This document shows positions 62,301-64,000 of a stretch of 64,000 nucleotides of DNA, one piece after another (the stretch's first letter is position 1; the number at the start of each line of letters is the position of its first letter). A model generated the notes under the pieces. It saw only the letters and a program-made list of their open reading frames with translations. It ran no database searches and was not told where the DNA came from. Source of the DNA: Gammaproteobacteria bacterium (GTDB lineage: Bacteria; Pseudomonadota; Gammaproteobacteria; Pseudomonadales; Azotimanducaceae); contig JAPOXV010000028.1 in assembly GCA_026706935.1 (NCBI GenBank), positions 24,070 to 88,069 on the forward strand, in the 5' to 3' direction. The position numbers and the translations under genes are program-made.

Positions 62301-63898
62301 TCATCGCAAAGATTCGCCATTCAACGCCAGGCGTTGGTCTCATCAGTCCACCGCCACACCACGATATCTACTCCATTGAGGACATCGCCCAACTCATTCA
62401 CGACCTAAAGAATGCCAATCCTGATGCCGAGATAAGCGTCAAACTATGCTCCGAAGTAGGTGTCGGTACGGTCGCGGCCGGCGTTACCAAGGCGCGTACC
62501 GACCACCTTGTCATTGCCGGTGACGTTGGCGGCACAGGCGCTTCCCCGCTAACGTCCATAAAACACGCAGGCATTCCATGGGAGCTCGGACTGTCCGAGA
62601 CCCACCAAACGCTCGTATTGAACAATCTGCGTTCAAGGGTCGCGTTGCAGGTCGACGGTCAACTCAAAACAGGTCGCGACGTTGCAATCGCAACGTGTCT
62701 AGGAGCGGAGGAATATGGCTTTGCGACGGCTCCGCTGGTGTCCCTCGGCTGCATCATGATGCGGAAGTGCCACCTAAATACCTGTCCGGTTGGAATCGCA
62801 ACTCAAGATCCCGCGTTACGAAAGCACTTTACGGGGACACCTGAGCACGTTTTGAACTACCTGTTCATGGTCGCAAAAGAGCTACGCATGATCATGGCGG
62901 AGCATGGCTTACGAACAGTAGATGAGATGGTTGGTCGCGTCGATCTTTTACGCATCGATGCAGCAACGGATCATTGGAAAGCGAAAGCGCTGGATCTTCA
63001 GAAGATTTTGGACCCAATCATTGAACCGGAAGATTGCCTCGGCGTGTATCGACAGCACGAGCAGGACCATGGTCTCGATGCAGCACTTGACAATGAACTA
63101 ATCGCACTTGCACAACCAGCGCTGACCGAAGGCAAACGCGTACGTGAATCGCTCCCTATCCACAACACACACCGTGTCGTAGGTGGCATGCTATCCAATG
63201 CCATCATCAAGGCCGTCGGACCTACCATGCTGCCGGACGATACCGTGCATTTCAAGTTCACAGGCAGTGCTGGGCAAAGTTTCGGCGCATGGTTGGCGAA
63301 AGGCGTTACCCTTGAGGTCGAAGGCGACGCTAATGATTACGTCGGCAAGGGACTCTCTGGCGGTCGGTTAGTAATTTATCCACCAAAGAACTCGCCCTTC
63401 ATGCCTGAAGAGGAGGTTCTAATTGGCAACGTCGTCCTCTATGGTGCTACCGGTGGCGAGTGTTACTTCAGAGGTATCGCGGCCGAACGTTTCTGCGTTC
63501 GAAATAGTGGCGCGACAGCGGTCGTGGAAGGCGTCGGCGACCACGGTTGCGAATATATGACAGGTGGGCGCGTCATCGTACTCGGGTCGACTGGCCGCAA
63601 CTTTGCAGCAGGAATGAGCGGCGGCATCGCGTACGTCTGGGATCCGGGTGTTCAGTTTGCGCCGAAGTGCAATATGGAGCTCGTGGAACTTGAGTCACTC
63701 ACTGACCGAGACGAGATCGACGAAATAAAACGGCTAATTGACCAACACGCGATTTACACTGGATCTACAGTAGCGAAACAGATACTAGATAACTGGGCGA
63801 CCTCGGTGCGGGAATTCGTCAAGGTCATGCCGATAGACTACAAACGAATTCTCGAATCCTTGTCAGAACAAGCCGAACTAGCGTCAGCGGAAGTGTAG
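59312..63898 (+). CDS. gltB: Glutamate synthase, large (alpha) subunit
   Basis: A 1528-residue NADPH glutamate synthase large subunit, which makes two glutamates from glutamine and 2-oxoglutarate. The N-terminal glutamine amidotransferase nucleophile is Cys28 (ERDSCGVGF), with a 27-residue propeptide. NTGDGAGIL follows, the FMN/2-oxoglutarate domain occupies about 800-1200 with the [3Fe-4S] cysteines in CIMMRKCHLNTC (about 1147-1158), and a GxGxG domain closes the C-terminus. It is followed 7 bases after its stop by gltD. No clear ribosome-binding site precedes the ATG. Confidence 0.97.
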   Translation: MTTPRQILRQQPVGRSGLYDPRNERDSCGVGFVCDIKGRASRSIMEDAEHMNCCMVHRGGLGYEKNTGDGAGILTAIPHKFFSRIYRESHGNELPEHGEYGVGIVSLPQAEDERESCKQVVENAIKEAGQRLLGWRDLPIDPDSADIGSAARRAMPHMAHCFIAGVDCDSADALERRLYIIRKLATHRIKADPTCDRQKLFYIASLSTKVIVYKGMLTPLQLFPFFKDLQAEDYESHLAMVHSRFSTNTFPSWDRAQPNRFMSHNGEINTLLGNSNWMNAREGEAESELFGDDLQKVFPVVEPDCSDSGTFDNVLEFLLMTGRTLQESVLMMIPEAWQHHEEMSDQRKAFYEFNSCLMEPWDGPASIAFTDGNYIGAVLDRNGLRPSRYYITTDDRCIMASEVGVLDVDPATVVTKGRLQPGKLFLIDFVEGRMVPDEEIKSEWSAKLPFREWLDNQRIELDQLPVPADVPGYDPESLLQRMQAHGYTTETMQFMLVPMVKELRDPLGSMGNDAALAVMSDKPRMLYDYFKQLFAQVTNPAIDSIREEIIMALECYIGPEENLLSVTEAHANRLRIPHPILSNEELAAVQHIDHKGWRAKTIDTTFAVSSGESGLIEALDRISKESLQAIEDGYRLVVLSDRRMCNDRVAISALLAVGTVHHHLVRHHARTRIGLVLETGEAREVHHHCLLIGYGADAINPYLAFEALWQARRDGYLDDADHVNNDIDVVASYKKAVAKGMMKVMAKMGISTLQSYKGAQIFEAVGLAQEVTDRAFAGTASRVEGIGFDVVTEEMRRRHEIGYPGRNVVRIPVLPNPGDFHWRLGGDRHMWDPEAIADLQFAARENSEDAYWRFSSHVNELNTRESNLRGLLTFIGQPDDVAIPLDDVEPEGQIMKRFATGAMSFGSISAEAHEALAIAMNRVGGKSNSGEGGEDSARFYPDSNGDWRRSAIKQVASGRFGVTIDYLTNADQLQIKIVQGAKPGEGGELPGTKVDDFIAKIRHSTPGVGLISPPPHHDIYSIEDIAQLIHDLKNANPDAEISVKLCSEVGVGTVAAGVTKARTDHLVIAGDVGGTGASPLTSIKHAGIPWELGLSETHQTLVLNNLRSRVALQVDGQLKTGRDVAIATCLGAEEYGFATAPLVSLGCIMMRKCHLNTCPVGIATQDPALRKHFTGTPEHVLNYLFMVAKELRMIMAEHGLRTVDEMVGRVDLLRIDAATDHWKAKALDLQKILDPIIEPEDCLGVYRQHEQDHGLDAALDNELIALAQPALTEGKRVRESLPIHNTHRVVGGMLSNAIIKAVGPTMLPDDTVHFKFTGSAGQSFGAWLAKGVTLEVEGDANDYVGKGLSGGRLVIYPPKNSPFMPEEEVLIGNVVLYGATGGECYFRGIAAERFCVRNSGATAVVEGVGDHGCEYMTGGRVIVLGSTGRNFAAGMSGGIAYVWDPGVQFAPKCNMELVELESLTDRDEIDEIKRLIDQHAIYTGSTVAKQILDNWATSVREFVKVMPIDYKRILESLSEQAELASAEV

Positions 63899-63905
63899 CT
63901 GATAA

Positions 63906-64000
63906 GTGGGCAAAACAACGGGCTTTATGGAGTTCGAGCGGAATACCGCGCCATATCGACCGCCGCTCGAACGAATTACTGATTTTCGCGAAATCTACAC
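63906..64000 (+). CDS. gltD: Glutamate synthase small (beta) subunit, N-terminal part (cut by window edge)
   Basis: The first 31 codons of GltD, from GTG 63906 to the window edge: [20 protein letters not shown] and a following [10 protein letters not shown] match the family N-terminus (MGKPTGFLEFER-type). The gene starts 7 bases after the gltB stop, giving the expected gltBD operon. The Fe-S cysteines and FAD/NADPH domains lie beyond the window. Confidence 0.9.
   Translation, partial: MGKTTGFMEFERNTAPYRPPLERITDFREIY

Noticed and set aside
1..64000. CRISPR array, transposon or prophage
   Set aside because: No regularly spaced repeats, transposase, integrase or phage structural genes were seen.

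Overview
The window looks like a chromosomal segment of a free-living, probably marine gammaproteobacterium. This is inferred from gene content (Bfr/Bfd pair, RibB with an inactive RibA-like tail, TonB-dependent receptor, Leu-type binding lipoprotein, GltB/GltD, many PhyH, CaiB/BaiF, SDR and amidohydrolase enzymes) and roughly even base composition. I see no insertion sequence, prophage, CRISPR array or rRNA. One tRNA-Arg (anticodon TCG) is present. Genes are dense, on both strands, with many 1-4 nt start/stop overlaps and frequent GTG/TTG starts.

Layout. 1-6.2 kb: edge-truncated zinc alcohol dehydrogenase, pdxA and ribB (vitamin B6/riboflavin), a DUF1993 protein, a GH51 arabinofuranosidase and a CoA-transferase. 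6.3-16.2 kb: two paralogous PhyH dioxygenases flank an SDR, a TonB receptor/helical sensor/binding-lipoprotein cluster, and a small membrane protein with its XRE regulator. 16.3-22.9 kb: tRNA-Arg, amidohydrolase, ankyrin protein, bacterioferritin and Bfd around a Fur-like box, a MerR-HTH/TPR protein, a DUF6491-like protein and a sirtuin. 22.9-27.1 kb: CoA-transferase, epoxide hydrolase, Na+/solute symporter. 27.1-30.5 kb: a tight five-gene operon with an intact ferritin-like diiron protein, a paralogue that has lost all its metal ligands, two SCP2-like small proteins and an FmdB-type zinc ribbon. 31-36.1 kb: a GAPDH homologue without catalytic cysteine, a normal GAPDH, a DUF3604 protein and a HIT protein. 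36.1-44 kb: FG-GAP/ASPIC lipoprotein, aquaporin, exported peroxiredoxin, and a GldA / GldF-GldG fusion / DUF4340 system. 44-50.4 kb: SDR, TauD dioxygenase, then an overlapping trio (D-threonine aldolase-like enzyme, K+ channel, enolase-superfamily dehydratase) and an acyl-CoA ligase. 50.5-57.4 kb: outer-membrane protein and a catabolic cluster (two MaoC-type proteins, luciferase-like monooxygenase, acetoacetate-decarboxylase-like protein, amidohydrolase, acyl-CoA ligase, small Cys protein). 57.4-64 kb: malate dehydrogenase, Nudix hydrolase, gltB and the start of gltD.

The strongest candidates for undescribed biology are (1) the five-gene diiron operon with its active/dead subunit pair, reminiscent in logic but not in sequence of PaaA/PaaC; (2) the kinase-less tandem TorS-like sensor coupled to a binding lipoprotein and a TonB receptor; and (3) the catalytically dead GAPDH in front of a normal one. 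A recurring structural theme is that convergent gene ends carry inverted repeats without a T-tract.
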